Assembly: GCA_963823845.1 (NCBI GenBank)
Contig: CAWGND010000020.1
Location: forward strand, 62,001 to 126,000
Origin: Alloacidobacterium sp963823845
GTDB taxonomy: Bacteria; Acidobacteriota; Terriglobia; Terriglobales; Acidobacteriaceae
DNA length: 64,000 nt
Direction: 5' to 3'
The notes under the pieces are model-generated. The model searched no databases and was not told the DNA's origin. It saw only the letters and a program-made list of their open reading frames with translations. Each line of letters starts with the position of its first letter. Positions within the stretch are counted from its first letter, which is position 1. Positions 48,831-58,482 of this stretch are shown here, in pieces. The position numbers and the translations under genes are program-made.

Positions 48831-48969
48831 TCGAATTAGCAGCTGTAACTAACTGAAACCAAAGGCACGGATGGCTACCAAAATGCCTTTAGGAGCCCTG
48901 AGAAACGCTTATTGGACCCCAATAGGGCCCCAATATCGATCTCTACCAGCAACGGTAACAGTCATATAT

Positions 48970-51208
48970 TCAGTGCCGGTCAAGTGTAAGAGCATAGACC
49001 TCGAAAGTGCCGACATCGTGCAGCAGCAGAGGTGCTCCATCCGGATCCATGCCGAACCAGCTCTTTCTTCGGGTACCCGTGGTTAAGAATTCTTTCAGAT
49101 CGACTACCTGGTCAACACGACCATCACGGATGTCCATGCGATAGACACCTGGTTCTGCGTCCTGATCTTGGGGTCTCAGAAAATAGACAAACCGGCTGTC
49201 ACGCAACCAATGCAGATGGATCGGTGGAGACGGTTGGGAAAAGATCTTCCACTGGGCAGTGACCGTGTCAAAGATTTCGATTCCGAATTGAGCATCGTTC
49301 CACCAGTCTTTCTCGCAGACGATGTACCGGCCATTCGGAGACCATTCAGGCCACGTCGCATTCTTCGGAGCTGGAGGAAGGTGCGTGATGTGTCGGCTGG
49401 CGACATCCACAATTCTTATGTCGCTTGTGCTGGTTTCGTCGCCGTTATTCACCCAGTACGCTAACCGCCTCCCATCGGGTGACCAAGTAGGGCCGGATTG
49501 GGATTCTTTGACTTCCGGCAAGAATCGCACGGGCGTGCCCCCTTCGGCAGGAACCATATAAATTGCCTCTTTGCCAGCTGACTGTTTGCCTGCGACAATC
49601 TCAGCAAAGGCAATGTGGCGTCCGTCAGGAGACCAGTGAAGTCCTCGCGCATTTACCTCTGGGCGGGAGAGTCGCCAGCTGTATCCGTCCCGATCCGTCG
49701 CGGTTTACCCGCCATAACGTGCTGTCGGGGTAAGAGACATACGCGGCGTAATTCCCATCTGGCGAGAAATCCACTTCCTCCGCCGAAATACCTCTCAGAT
49801 AAGGGTGAAACTGTCCAGTCGTAGTGTCGAAGCGAACCAGTTCTCCTTGTCGATTTTCGTTCGGCGCGTAGAGCGTGTGCGAGTCTGGCGAAATCACCGG
49901 AAGATACCACGAGTTTGGGCCTGAGGTTAGTTGAACCGGATCCTTGGGTGGCGAACGAAGCCATGAATGGCGTTCATCGAGAGCCCAGATCTGCAAGCCT
50001 GACCGAAGCGATTTTGCCGACAGGAAGATATAAAAGGCTCCATCTGGAGTCCAGCGGCCACAATATTTCCTCACAGAGTCATGCATCTGAGGGAGAATCT
50101 CGCTGGCATTGCCTCCACTTGAAGATACCTCCCAAATCCTCGAATCCCGAACAAACCGAATTCTACCTCCGTCGGGAGACCAGATTGGACATCGTGGGAG
50201 TATTCCATTTGATTGAAGAATCAGTCGAGATGTGCCACCTGCGCTCGGCATCCCGTAGATGTCGCCGTTCGCAGTCACATAAACGACCTGTTTGCCATCC
50301 GGCGACCATGAGATGTCGTATGCATCGACGAGGTAGCGAGCAGGGAACCCTGCGGTTCCAACAACCCAAACCTCCGACAGTCCGTCTTTGTGAGCTCCAC
50401 AAGCCAGGAAGCTCAATCCGTCGGGTGAAACATCCGACTGACACTCTGCATACACTGGCTTCGCCCCAGGGACAATTATCGGAATTACTGTGATATCGCC
50501 CCCAGTAACCGGAACAGAACCTAGCGCAGGAGACTCCAGGCTAAGGTAGACCCGTGCGCCATCGGTCCCTAAGGCCACTTTCCTGTGAAAGCGAACATCA
50601 CTCGTGAGATGGACGACCTCAGTGACATGCGGTGCGGGCAACGGCCTATGCGTGTACCAAAGTGCAAGGAGCACCAATAAGAGGATGGCTGCGGCTGTGC
50701 CGGCAAGCCAGGGGCGCCATCGGTGTCCCCGGGTTGGCGGGTTAGGGGCAACCAGTCCCGTCAATGAGAAGTGTTGAACCGGCTGGAATTCCACACCCTC
50801 GCCATTGAGCGTCGGAATCTCAGTCGTTCCATTGCTTCCGTTTGTAGTGAAGACAGGCTCTTCGAACTCGTCTCCTTAGGACTCGACGGGCGCGATGAAT
50901 CGATAGCCCAGTCGCGGAAGAGTTTCGATAAATCGCGGGTTTTCGGCACGATCTCCTAAGGCCTCGCGCAATCGGCGAATCGTGCTGTTCAGTCCATGTT
51001 CGAAATCAACGAAGGTGTCTTCCGGCCACAGCCTCCGGCGCAACTGGTCGCGTTTAACCAATTCCCCGGGGCGCTCGAGCACCATTGCCAGCACTTCGAG
51101 CGGCTGCCCCTGAAGCTTGAGCCGCAGTCCATTCCTGCGCAGTTCCCGGCTGTTGAGGTCAAGTTCAAAGGTCTTGAAACGAACACAATGGTTTGACTCG
51201 GGTTTCAC
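48970..51208 (-). pseudogene. Winged-helix DNA-binding / membrane / beta-propeller regulator, broken
   Basis: A CadC-like acidobacterial regulator split over three frames. 51208-50876 encodes an OmpR/CadC winged helix (RFKTFELDLNSRELRRNG, then FEHGLNSTIRRLREALGD) ending at a stop. After a shift near 50878 the linker (DEFEEPVFTT), a membrane helix and a TolB-like propeller with SPDG blades continue to about 49690; after another shift there, the propeller runs on from RLSRPEVNARGLHWSPDGR to the stop at 48970. The intact ancestor would be about 740 aa. Its targets are unknown. Confidence 0.8.
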
Positions 51209-51572
51209 AGCGGTCGTCCTCGGGGGATGGTGTCGCCCGTGCCGACGGCTCTGCGCATGTGCTGCACCTTACTTGATCCTGACCAGAGGAATGTTACCAC
51301 CAACCTTTGTATCCAGTTACGTAAATTATCAGCAACTTAGCCCGTTATATCCGCGTGACGTACAAATTACCTCCGTTGCTTTGATCGTTCCCCAGCTTAA
51401 CGATCAAGCTCACTTGACTCCGCAATTTGCGGAGCACGACAACAATCAGAATCAGTTCTGGGACCGCTATCCCTTTCCGAGGAGTTCGCGTTGAACAAGA
51501 ACATGCTGTTCAACAGCATTTGGCATGACTTTGTGTCAAGAAAATTATGAATAGTGGCAGGGAGGATGAATT
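51209..51572. other. Divergent intergenic region
   Basis: 364 bp between the winged-helix regulator start and the GloVer gene, so it probably holds both promoters. The sequence is AT-richer than its surroundings. No gene, strong hairpin or repeat was seen. Confidence 0.4.
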
Positions 51573-52934
51573 ATGTCAGATCGAAGCTTTATAAGACGCG
51601 CCGTCTCTATGACACTCTTGATGGCTATAACGATCGTGAGCAGCGCGTTCGCGGATAGCGAAGATTTTTCGGTGTTGTATTCCTTCGAAGCGCCGACTCC
51701 AGTTACTTTTACAAGCCCTCTCGGCTCTCAGCCTGACACACGGCCGGTCCTTGGCCCCAGGAATACGGTTTATGGGATGACCTATGACGGCGGCGTGAAT
51801 GGCAATGGCGTTATCTACCGGTACGATCTGGAATCGCATCGTTACACGGTGCTGCACACGTTCAGCGCTCTGGATGCGAGCGGAAACAATGACGACGGCG
51901 TCGCTCCGGGCGTTGCACTGACGCGTGGTCCCGACGATGTCTTCTACGGCATGGCCTCTCTCGGCGGCAAAAATGGCAACGGCACGATCTTCAAAATCAC
52001 CATGTCGGGAGACTTCACAGTTCTGCATACCTTTAGTGCGCTGGATGCAAATGGAAACAATGAAGACGGAGCTTATCCATTGCGAGACATAGTCATCGGC
52101 AGTGATGGGAAACTTTACGGTGAGACCCGTATCGGCGGCCAAAACACGTGCACGCTTACTTCGAATGGCTGTGGCACCGCATGGGTGATGGATAGCTCGG
52201 GCCACAACTTTAGAGTTCTGCATCAGTTCACGTCCAGCGAGGGTCACGCTGCGTCGTTGTTACAAAGCACAGGACGGCTTCCTTTATGGCTGCGCGGTGT
52301 GGCCTGGAACGTCTTTGTCCGGGACCCCCTTGCCCTCCGGAATTCTGTACCGTATTGCGCCGTCGGGCGAGATTTCGAGGTGCTCTACACATTCAGCCAA
52401 ACGGATGCGAACGGCGAGAATGCAGATGGCGCGGACTGCTATGAGCTGCTTGTCGAGACGAGGCCCGGTGTCTTTTATGGTGCGGCGGGATTCGGCGGAA
52501 CAAATGGCAGTGGTGTCGGGTTCAGGTATTCCCTCTCGAACCCAGGAGTGGTGGAGGTTGTGCACGATTTCAGCGCCGTGAACTCGACCGGCCAGAATTG
52601 GGACGGGGCGACTCCGGATGGCCGGCTAACTATCGGGCAAGATGGCACTCTGTACTCGAACACCGAGGCCGGAGGTGCAAACGGTAACGGCGTGATTTAC
52701 AGCCTCCGGGAAGACGGCCGCTTCGAGGTTCTGCACACCTTCAGCGCAACGAATCCAACAACCGGAGCCAATTACGATGGCGCGAATGCTGATAACGGTG
52801 TGGTACTGGACGGGAACAGGCTTATCGGAATAGCCATCTACGGCGGCGCCGGTAGCCCCGCCGGTTACAACTACAGTGGCGGCACGTTATATCAGCTGAG
52901 ATTGGAGGGCAATGCACATAGCGACGACCACTGA
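51573..52934 (+). CDS. Exported GloVer-repeat protein
   Basis: 453-aa secreted protein with a signal peptide ending SSAFA and about seven repeats of the acidobacterial GloVer type (VLHTFSALDANGNNEDGA, GGKNGNGTIFKI, each about 55-60 residues), which form a propeller-like fold of unknown role. Between about 52285 and 52375 the translation turns unrelated; the repeat pattern there (YGCAVWPGTSLSGTPLPSG, ILYRIAPSG) is in another frame, so two opposite indels have left about 30 residues out of frame without truncating the protein. Confidence 0.8.
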   Translation: MSDRSFIRRAVSMTLLMAITIVSSAFADSEDFSVLYSFEAPTPVTFTSPLGSQPDTRPVLGPRNTVYGMTYDGGVNGNGVIYRYDLESHRYTVLHTFSALDASGNNDDGVAPGVALTRGPDDVFYGMASLGGKNGNGTIFKITMSGDFTVLHTFSALDANGNNEDGAYPLRDIVIGSDGKLYGETRIGGQNTCTLTSNGCGTAWVMDSSGHNFRVLHQFTSSEGHAASLLQSTGRLPLWLRGVAWNVFVRDPLALRNSVPYCAVGRDFEVLYTFSQTDANGENADGADCYELLVETRPGVFYGAAGFGGTNGSGVGFRYSLSNPGVVEVVHDFSAVNSTGQNWDGATPDGRLTIGQDGTLYSNTEAGGANGNGVIYSLREDGRFEVLHTFSATNPTTGANYDGANADNGVVLDGNRLIGIAIYGGAGSPAGYNYSGGTLYQLRLEGNAHSDDH

Positions 52935-53144
52935 AGGGCTACTTGCCACGTCGACCTATTCGATGCGCCTCACAGTGACATCCACCACTTGTGCTTCATG
53001 AACCACTCGATATGCTTTGTCAACGACCGATGCGTTTACAACGCTGGCAGTGAGTGTCGCTGATATAGACGATGTGAATCTGGCGCCTAGATTCATTATC
53101 GGAAATGTCAGGATTGCGCGGCGCCCTTTTTGGGTTTGAACACT

Positions 53145-54422
53145 TCAAGCCATGAGGCGGAGGCAGGCACTTGCCCTGGTTTTTACTTTTGCTGCCAGCT
53201 GTCCAAGAATCTTGTGTGACAGCCCCTCGGCTACCAACTTGCCTTCGATCGTGGTTGCTTGCTCGGAAAGCAACAGGGCCATCTCCTGGATGCGCTCTCT
53301 GAGTTGGGCCCCGTCGAGGCGCAGCTCAGCGGCAAGCTTCTGCCAGTTGCGCACACCGATATTCTTAAGTCGGTATTCTCCGCCGATCTTCATGGCGAGT
53401 TTCGCTTTTTCGAGACTGACGCTCTTGTATGGAAGGACACTCGCTAAATCGTAGAAAGGAGCAAGGCGGACTGCACCTTGTGCTCCGAGCAGAAGACTGA
53501 AGTTCTTCGCGTGGGCATCCGTACCAGGGATGAGCCAGTTGAAGATCAGGGAGTCCACGAAGGATAAGATGTCTTCTTCAGGAGCACTCGATTGTGACCG
53601 GAGAAGTTCTACAATTCTGACTGCATTCGGCCCGCCCTCATTTTCATATTTGCGCGCGGGATGGATACCAAGAGCCTGACAGAGGTCTTCCTGATGGATA
53701 CGTACCCAGCGGTCCCTCTGTCTGATACGGTCATATCGTTCAACCACGATAGCAACCTCGTCGCCGAAGTGCTGCACAGTAGAATTCGGGACAATTAGGC
53801 CTGCCGCTCGGGCGAGGCGAAGCGAAAAATGCTCGTTCTCTGCGTGCTCATCCCATTCCCCCGTGGGCGGCTTAAGGATGTGAGTTGTCGGTATTCTGCC
53901 TGATGGAACACCCCAGCGCTGGAGCTCAAACAGGAGAGCTGTCTTTGGTTGTGCTCCGGCCAAGCTGAACTGCCCGGTATCTTGTGCGATGCGCCATTGC
54001 GAGTGATCAGCGCGAAGCGCCCGCAACCGTTCGGCAACGTCTTCCTCGGTAAGCCATTCCACTTCTTTGGAAGTCGGTTCTTTTTGCATTGTTTCAAGGC
54101 GCTCGGGGCTTACAAATTGGACTGCTCCGGCGCAGTCTTCTCCTACGTGCGCGATCAGTCGAAAGACGTTCTTGGGGGATACCTGGAAGCGCCTTCCCCA
54201 ATTCTCAAGAACCCGATCGTTGTCGGGCAGCAAGCCCCAGAGAAAAGCCTCGATGCGCGCGTGGCTGTGCTCCGCAGAACCTAATGGCATGGAGAGAGAT
54301 AAGGGATAAGCATCCGGATCATCTCTCCAGCTTTCGCGGTAGACGAAGGAGAGCCGTGAATTCTTATACTGGACTGTCCCTATTTCTCGGCCGTCCAAAA
54401 GTGCAGTGAGTTCACTTGTCAT
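53145..54422 (-). CDS. hipA: HipA-type serine/threonine kinase toxin
   Basis: 425-aa HipA-family kinase toxin. It has the N-terminal HipA_N domain (MTSELTALLDGREIGTV), the phosphate loop region SLAGAQPKTALL, the catalytic Asp in PGTDAHAKNFS (about residue 302) and the metal Asp in APFYDLAS. Classical HipA phosphorylates glutamyl-tRNA synthetase and stops translation. Its start overlaps hipB by 11 bp, so antitoxin and toxin are co-translated. All key residues are intact. Confidence 0.92.
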   Translation of the reverse strand: MTSELTALLDGREIGTVQYKNSRLSFVYRESWRDDPDAYPLSLSMPLGSAEHSHARIEAFLWGLLPDNDRVLENWGRRFQVSPKNVFRLIAHVGEDCAGAVQFVSPERLETMQKEPTSKEVEWLTEEDVAERLRALRADHSQWRIAQDTGQFSLAGAQPKTALLFELQRWGVPSGRIPTTHILKPPTGEWDEHAENEHFSLRLARAAGLIVPNSTVQHFGDEVAIVVERYDRIRQRDRWVRIHQEDLCQALGIHPARKYENEGGPNAVRIVELLRSQSSAPEEDILSFVDSLIFNWLIPGTDAHAKNFSLLLGAQGAVRLAPFYDLASVLPYKSVSLEKAKLAMKIGGEYRLKNIGVRNWQKLAAELRLDGAQLRERIQEMALLLSEQATTIEGKLVAEGLSHKILGQLAAKVKTRASACLRLMA

Positions 54423-54708
54423 GACGCTGCTTCAAGGTATCGAGGATATGGTTAATGTCGGTTTTTTTCGCTTCGGTGATGGCGGATGGCTTGGGGGAGG
54501 GTTCTGTTTTGAGGTCGATATACACCCCCACGCTCTTCAATGTCCGCAAGATAAGGCCGATCTCCGCGCGAGGTTTGCCTTGCTCGACCTCGATGAGCCA
54601 CTTCCGGCTCGTCCCTGTCTTTTTGGCCAGAGCAGCCTGGTCCATCCCCAGCTGTGTCCGTCGCTCGCGGATGAAGGCGCCAAGATCGGTGTCGGTTCGG
54701 ATGCGCAT
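54412..54708 (-). CDS. hipB: HipB-type antitoxin
   Basis: 98-aa XRE-family helix-turn-helix protein (LGMDQAALAKKTGTSRKWLI, EVEQGKPRAE) with a Lys-rich C-terminal tail. GAGGTG 5 bases before the ATG supports the start at 54708. It should bind and neutralise HipA and repress the operon from the repeats immediately upstream. Confidence 0.92.
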   Translation of the reverse strand: MRIRTDTDLGAFIRERRTQLGMDQAALAKKTGTSRKWLIEVEQGKPRAEIGLILRTLKSVGVYIDLKTEPSPKPSAITEAKKTDINHILDTLKQRHDK

Positions 54709-54736
54709 TCTTGCACCTCAGTATTGAGATAGTAAC

Positions 54737-54814
54737 CGAGCAGTGACATATTGTAAAGTAAGCGAACGGTGGCATTTTGCGATGTACCCGAACGGTGACA
54801 TGCTGCGGTGCCCG
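54737..54814. repeat. Three tandem 26-bp iterons upstream of hipBA
   Basis: CGARCRGTGRCAT recurs at 54737, 54763 and 54789, an exact 26-bp period; similarity extends through each whole unit (TTGCGATGTACC-like second half), best between the second and third copies. They begin 28 bp from the hipB start, in the promoter region. They are the likely HipB binding sites, though a tandem direct array differs from the inverted-repeat operators of E. coli hipBA. Confidence 0.75.
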
Positions 54815-54952
54815 CCAACATTTCTCTTATTCGGGAGGACCAAAGGCGGGACCATTCGATCGTACCTGACTGTGATGGTCACACACGTCGGTCGCGATTA
54901 TTGAATCCGGCTATCCGGACGCTGGCTGTCAGGGGGAGAGAGAACGGATTCG

Positions 54953-57091
54953 CTAACCATTCAGGTCGCGGCCCATGGCCATCGGCATGTCGCGCAACCG
55001 AGTTCCTGTGACGGAGAAGATAGCATTGCTGATGGCTGGCGCCAGACCCACGATGCCCGTCTCGCCCGCTCCTGCCGATGGCAGGTCCTTTCGGTCAATC
55101 AGGACCAAATCAATCTCCGGAGTATCGCTGAACCTGGGAACGCGATACAGCGCAAAATGGGGATTCAGGATACGGCCGTCCTTGAAGTGAATAGCTTCGA
55201 ATAACGCTCCACCAATGGCCTGCACGACTGCGCCCATCATCTGATTGCGCAGGCCGTCAGGGTTCACGATTGCGCCCGATTCCCAAGCCTCGACAACGCG
55301 GCGAAGCCGCACTTTCTTGGTTGCGGGGTTTATCTCGACTTCGACGCAGGTAGCAACGTAGCCACCCTTTTCCGTTCCACCCGCAATACCAAACCCAAGC
55401 TCCGGCGTGGACTTTGACCGTCCCCAGCCGAACCGCTCGGCTGCTGCCTGCAAGACGGCGCGCAGTCTTGGATCACTCAAGTTCTTCAGACGGAATTCCA
55501 ATGGGTCCATGCCGATGGCGCTCGCCAACTCGTCCATGTGGGACTCGCGCGCGAAGTGGTTTGCGGTGGCCGCCAGTCCGCGGTACGACCCTTGGCGCAG
55601 TGGAGACTTTGTAGGGTGAAACTGGATGACCTGATTGGCAACATTGTATGGTGTGTTGATCCCAGACGGACCTGAGTTGTAGTTGTGGTGTTCCCAGGCT
55701 ACAAGCGTCCCATCGTGCAGCACGCCGCTGCGGATTTCGATCCATCCTGCGGGCCGGAAATAGGCCCAGGTAAACTCTTCTTCGCGTGTCCATACCACTT
55801 TTATCGGTTTCCCCGCGGCTTTCGCGAGGCGCGCCGCCTCAACGGCACATTCGCCTGTGTGCTTGCCTCCATAACCACTGCCCATGTCGGGCATGATGAC
55901 CCGCACTTTGGTCGCAGGAATACGAAACGCCACCGCCAACTCGTCGCGCACTCCAAATGGCCGCTGAGTGCCGGTCCAGACGGTGAGCTTGTCGCCGTTC
56001 CACTCAGCCACAGCGGCGCGCGGCTCCAGAGGTGCGTGCGCGATGAACTGGACCGTATAGTGTTGTTCCACCTTCACGTCGGCGGCGGCCATCGCATGTG
56101 CTACAGACCCGCTGGTATGTGACGGCTCTCCGCCTGCGGTATCCGGATTGCTGCGGAGATAGTCGAAAAGTTCTTTGTTCGAAACTTGTGCAGGCACGTT
56201 CCACTTCGCCTGCATGGCGGAGAGCGCCTCCTCCGCAATCGATGGGTCCTCGGCCGCTACTCCCACAAAATCGCCATCGCGCACTATCTGAATTGCAGGC
56301 ATTTTCTCCGCTGCACTGGTATCCAGAGAAACAAGCGTGGCGTTGAATCCGGCGGGGCGGAGCACCTTGCCAAACATCAAATTGGGCCGCATGATATCCG
56401 ACGGATATTGGTGTTTCCCGGTGACGAAGTTGCGTCCATCGGCTTTGGGGAGCGCGGTACCAGCGACCTTCCAGTCGCTGGCCAGGGTAAGCGGTGGATC
56501 GCCTGACACAGTCTGCGTGAGTTTTTCTCCCCGCGTGATTTCGCCATAGGTCAGCGACTGGCGATTTTCCGGATTGGTCACGCAGCCATCTGTCGCTGTC
56601 AGTGTTGATGGATCGGCTTTCCATCGCTGTGCCGCGGTTTCCACTAGCATCTGCCGTGCCGTAGAGGCCATGGTACGGAGTTGCGGCCCCATTATCGGCG
56701 TCGAACGGCTCCCAAAGGTGCCCATGTCCCAAGGAGTAAGATCCGTGTCACCCATCACCATAATGATTCTGTTGAAGGGGACTCGGAGTTCCTCGGCCAC
56801 CAGTTGTGCGAGTGAAGTACGAATGTTTTGTCCAACTTCCACTTTGCCGGTGAAGATCGTAATCTTGTCATCTTCGTCGATGTGTATCCACGCGCTGACT
56901 TCCTGGGGCAGCTCGTGCTCTCGGAAGCCTCTACTACCAGATTCCTGCGCCGAGCCTGATGCACCAGCCAGACAGACCAGCAGACCACCACCACACAGTT
57001 TCAGAAAGTCCCGACGGTCAAGCTGGAACCAATGCAGTCGATCCCGGATTTCCGGCTGCGCAAGTTCCAGAGTAAGTTCATCAGCTTGCAT
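54953..57091 (-). CDS. Molybdenum hydroxylase large subunit (IorB/aldehyde dehydrogenase type)
   Basis: About 712-aa molybdopterin-binding subunit of the xanthine dehydrogenase family. A Tat signal (DRRDFLKLCGGGLL) at the N-terminus marks export, typical of isoquinoline 1-oxidoreductase beta-like subunits. The domain pattern HVPLEPRAAVAEW-like (APLEPRAAVAEWNG) and GSGYGGKHTGECA is visible. The Met at 57091 overlaps the small-subunit gene by 11 bp; the frame opens earlier. Substrate is likely an N-heterocycle or aldehyde. Confidence 0.87.
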   Translation of the reverse strand: MQADELTLELAQPEIRDRLHWFQLDRRDFLKLCGGGLLVCLAGASGSAQESGSRGFREHELPQEVSAWIHIDEDDKITIFTGKVEVGQNIRTSLAQLVAEELRVPFNRIIMVMGDTDLTPWDMGTFGSRSTPIMGPQLRTMASTARQMLVETAAQRWKADPSTLTATDGCVTNPENRQSLTYGEITRGEKLTQTVSGDPPLTLASDWKVAGTALPKADGRNFVTGKHQYPSDIMRPNLMFGKVLRPAGFNATLVSLDTSAAEKMPAIQIVRDGDFVGVAAEDPSIAEEALSAMQAKWNVPAQVSNKELFDYLRSNPDTAGGEPSHTSGSVAHAMAAADVKVEQHYTVQFIAHAPLEPRAAVAEWNGDKLTVWTGTQRPFGVRDELAVAFRIPATKVRVIMPDMGSGYGGKHTGECAVEAARLAKAAGKPIKVVWTREEEFTWAYFRPAGWIEIRSGVLHDGTLVAWEHHNYNSGPSGINTPYNVANQVIQFHPTKSPLRQGSYRGLAATANHFARESHMDELASAIGMDPLEFRLKNLSDPRLRAVLQAAAERFGWGRSKSTPELGFGIAGGTEKGGYVATCVEVEINPATKKVRLRRVVEAWESGAIVNPDGLRNQMMGAVVQAIGGALFEAIHFKDGRILNPHFALYRVPRFSDTPEIDLVLIDRKDLPSAGAGETGIVGLAPAISNAIFSVTGTRLRDMPMAMGRDLNG

Positions 57092-57569
57092 GATCAGCGC
57101 GTCCTTTTTCTTGTAAGTGCGAAGCACGCTTTATTGCAGCCATGATGCGCGGATAGGTTCCACAGCGGCAGATGTTGCCGTCCATGTATTCGACAATCTG
57201 CCGGTCGGTGGGGCGAGGATGCTCGCGCAGCAGTACGGTGACAGAAAGTATCATGCCTGACGTACAGTAGCCGCACTGAAATGCCTCTTCATCCAGAAAC
57301 GCTTGCTGTACCGGGCTAAGGACACCCTTGTTTTCCAGCCCTTCTATAGTCGTAATCTGTGCGCCATGGACGGTTGCGCCTCGGGTCAGGCAGGATCGTG
57401 CGGCGGTTCCATTAATGAGCACAGTACAGGCACCGCATTGTCCCTCTCCGCAGCCATACTTTGTGCCGGTCAGATGGAACTGGTTGCGCAGAACAGAAAG
57501 AAGGGTTTCGTTCCTCGATGCGCGAACACGATGTTCCGCACCATTGACATTCAAAACGAAGTCATCCAT
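57081..57569 (-). CDS. 2Fe-2S subunit of a molybdenum hydroxylase (IorA type)
   Basis: 162-aa iron-sulfur partner of the preceding large subunit. First cluster ligands Cys40, 45, 48 and 60 (CGEGQCGAC), second cluster Cys99, 102, 134 and 136 (CGYCTSG, ICRCG). It starts at 57569; the frame extends upstream without a plausible start. It transfers electrons from the molybdenum centre to an acceptor. No FAD subunit is present, which is normal for IorAB. Confidence 0.93.
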   Translation of the reverse strand: MDDFVLNVNGAEHRVRASRNETLLSVLRNQFHLTGTKYGCGEGQCGACTVLINGTAARSCLTRGATVHGAQITTIEGLENKGVLSPVQQAFLDEEAFQCGYCTSGMILSVTVLLREHPRPTDRQIVEYMDGNICRCGTYPRIMAAIKRASHLQEKGRADHAS

Positions 57570-57992
57570 CTCGGACCCTCCTGAGCAGCCAGGAATAGCG
57601 GAGGTGTTACAGCCCTTAGAATACGCCGGATCATCCGATTCCACCCGACCGCGAACAAACGAGACAAAGGCAAGCGATCTCCTCACTGTCGCAAAGAACA
57701 GTTGGTACTTGGAAGTAAAACCGGATTTCCCAACATCGCTCGCCACTTGGCAAGTGGACGCGGGTAAGAGATCGGCGCTCATGCACACCTTCGCAGCGGG
57801 AGAGACGGCTTCTGCTGTCAGCACAGCGAGTCAGAGCGTGGCTAGTACGCTCAGGAAAGTCATCCTGTGACCGCCGTCAGCGCTATCCCTGAGTCTCAGA
57901 TGTCGATATGTTCAAAACCTTCCGGGACGAAGGTTTTTGATAAATGCTGCCAAAGGTGAAGAGAGGAGATCTTCTAAATGCTTGAATAGATT
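57570..57992. other. Intergenic, no gene seen
   Basis: About 420 bp upstream of the hydroxylase operon and up to the tRNA-Ala fragment. Only short unsupported frames. No integrase relic was found here, although this is where one would sit if this element used the same layout as at 48.5 kb. Confidence 0.4.
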
Positions 57993-58190
57993 TGGTGGAC
58001 CTGGTCGGGATCGAACCGACGACCTCTTCCATGCCATGGAATAAGTCAAACCGCAATTTGTAGACGGCACAGTGCCTACAAGTCGGCACAGTCGGCAAAA
58101 CCGGCACAGTAGGCGGTATTTGCGACAAAGGTGCGACAAACTTTTCGCAGCGGGCCAAGGGCTGATCCGTGTGGGATCAGCCTGTTTCCT
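57993..58190 (-). repeat. Attachment-site module B: tRNA-Ala(GGC) 3' half plus conserved flank
   Basis: 57993-58041 (minus strand) is the same tRNA-Ala 3' half as module A but with a perfect T stem. The 5' anticodon stem is kept to position 28 and everything before it is replaced. The flank aligns with module A: TAGACGGCAC, a GTCGGCA-rich part, the paired repeats TGCGACAAAGG and TGCGACAAACT (58121-58142), and a perfect 9-bp hairpin with GTGTG loop (58160-58182). Confidence 0.78.
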
Positions 58191-58293
58191 CCTTTCCCGG
58201 CACGAGGCAGTTCCCTGGCAAACGAGGCCGCCCTGGACGAGAAGCGGACGCACGCCAGTCGTGGCCAAGCGTGGCTTAGGGTTCCACCATAAG

Positions 58294-58482
58294 AGCTCAA
58301 CGTATTTGAACTCTACTGTGTCAAGGTAGCGCTCTGGCAGCCGGATGATGATCCTAAAGGGGTTATTAGCCGGAGCACAGGGTAAAAACCGGTATTCTGG
58401 GCGCTATTTGCTACCAAATTGCTACCAACTAACTATCAACCAAGTGGGCCGATGGGCTGGCCGTGCGGGATCAGCCCGACTC
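58294..58482 (-). repeat. Attachment-site module C: degenerate tRNA-Val piece plus conserved flank
   Basis: Third copy of the flank: paired repeats TGCTACCAAAT and TGCTACCAACT (58411-58432) and a hairpin GGGCTGGCC/GGATCAGCCC (58454-58477). On its left, 58300-58335 has a degraded tRNA-Val(GAC) anticodon arm (CTACC-TTGACAC-AGTAG). The remainder of 58190-58737 has no gene. Confidence 0.6.

Noticed and set aside
54737..54814. CRISPR-like repeat array
   Set aside because: Units are contiguous with no spacers, only three copies, and no cas genes are present.
57883..58268. Minus-strand frames through the tRNA-Ala fragment that look like proteins (MEEVVGSIPTRST)
   Set aside because: They are translations of tRNA sequence and att flank; the same phrase appears at 40.8 kb because the DNA is the same tRNA half.
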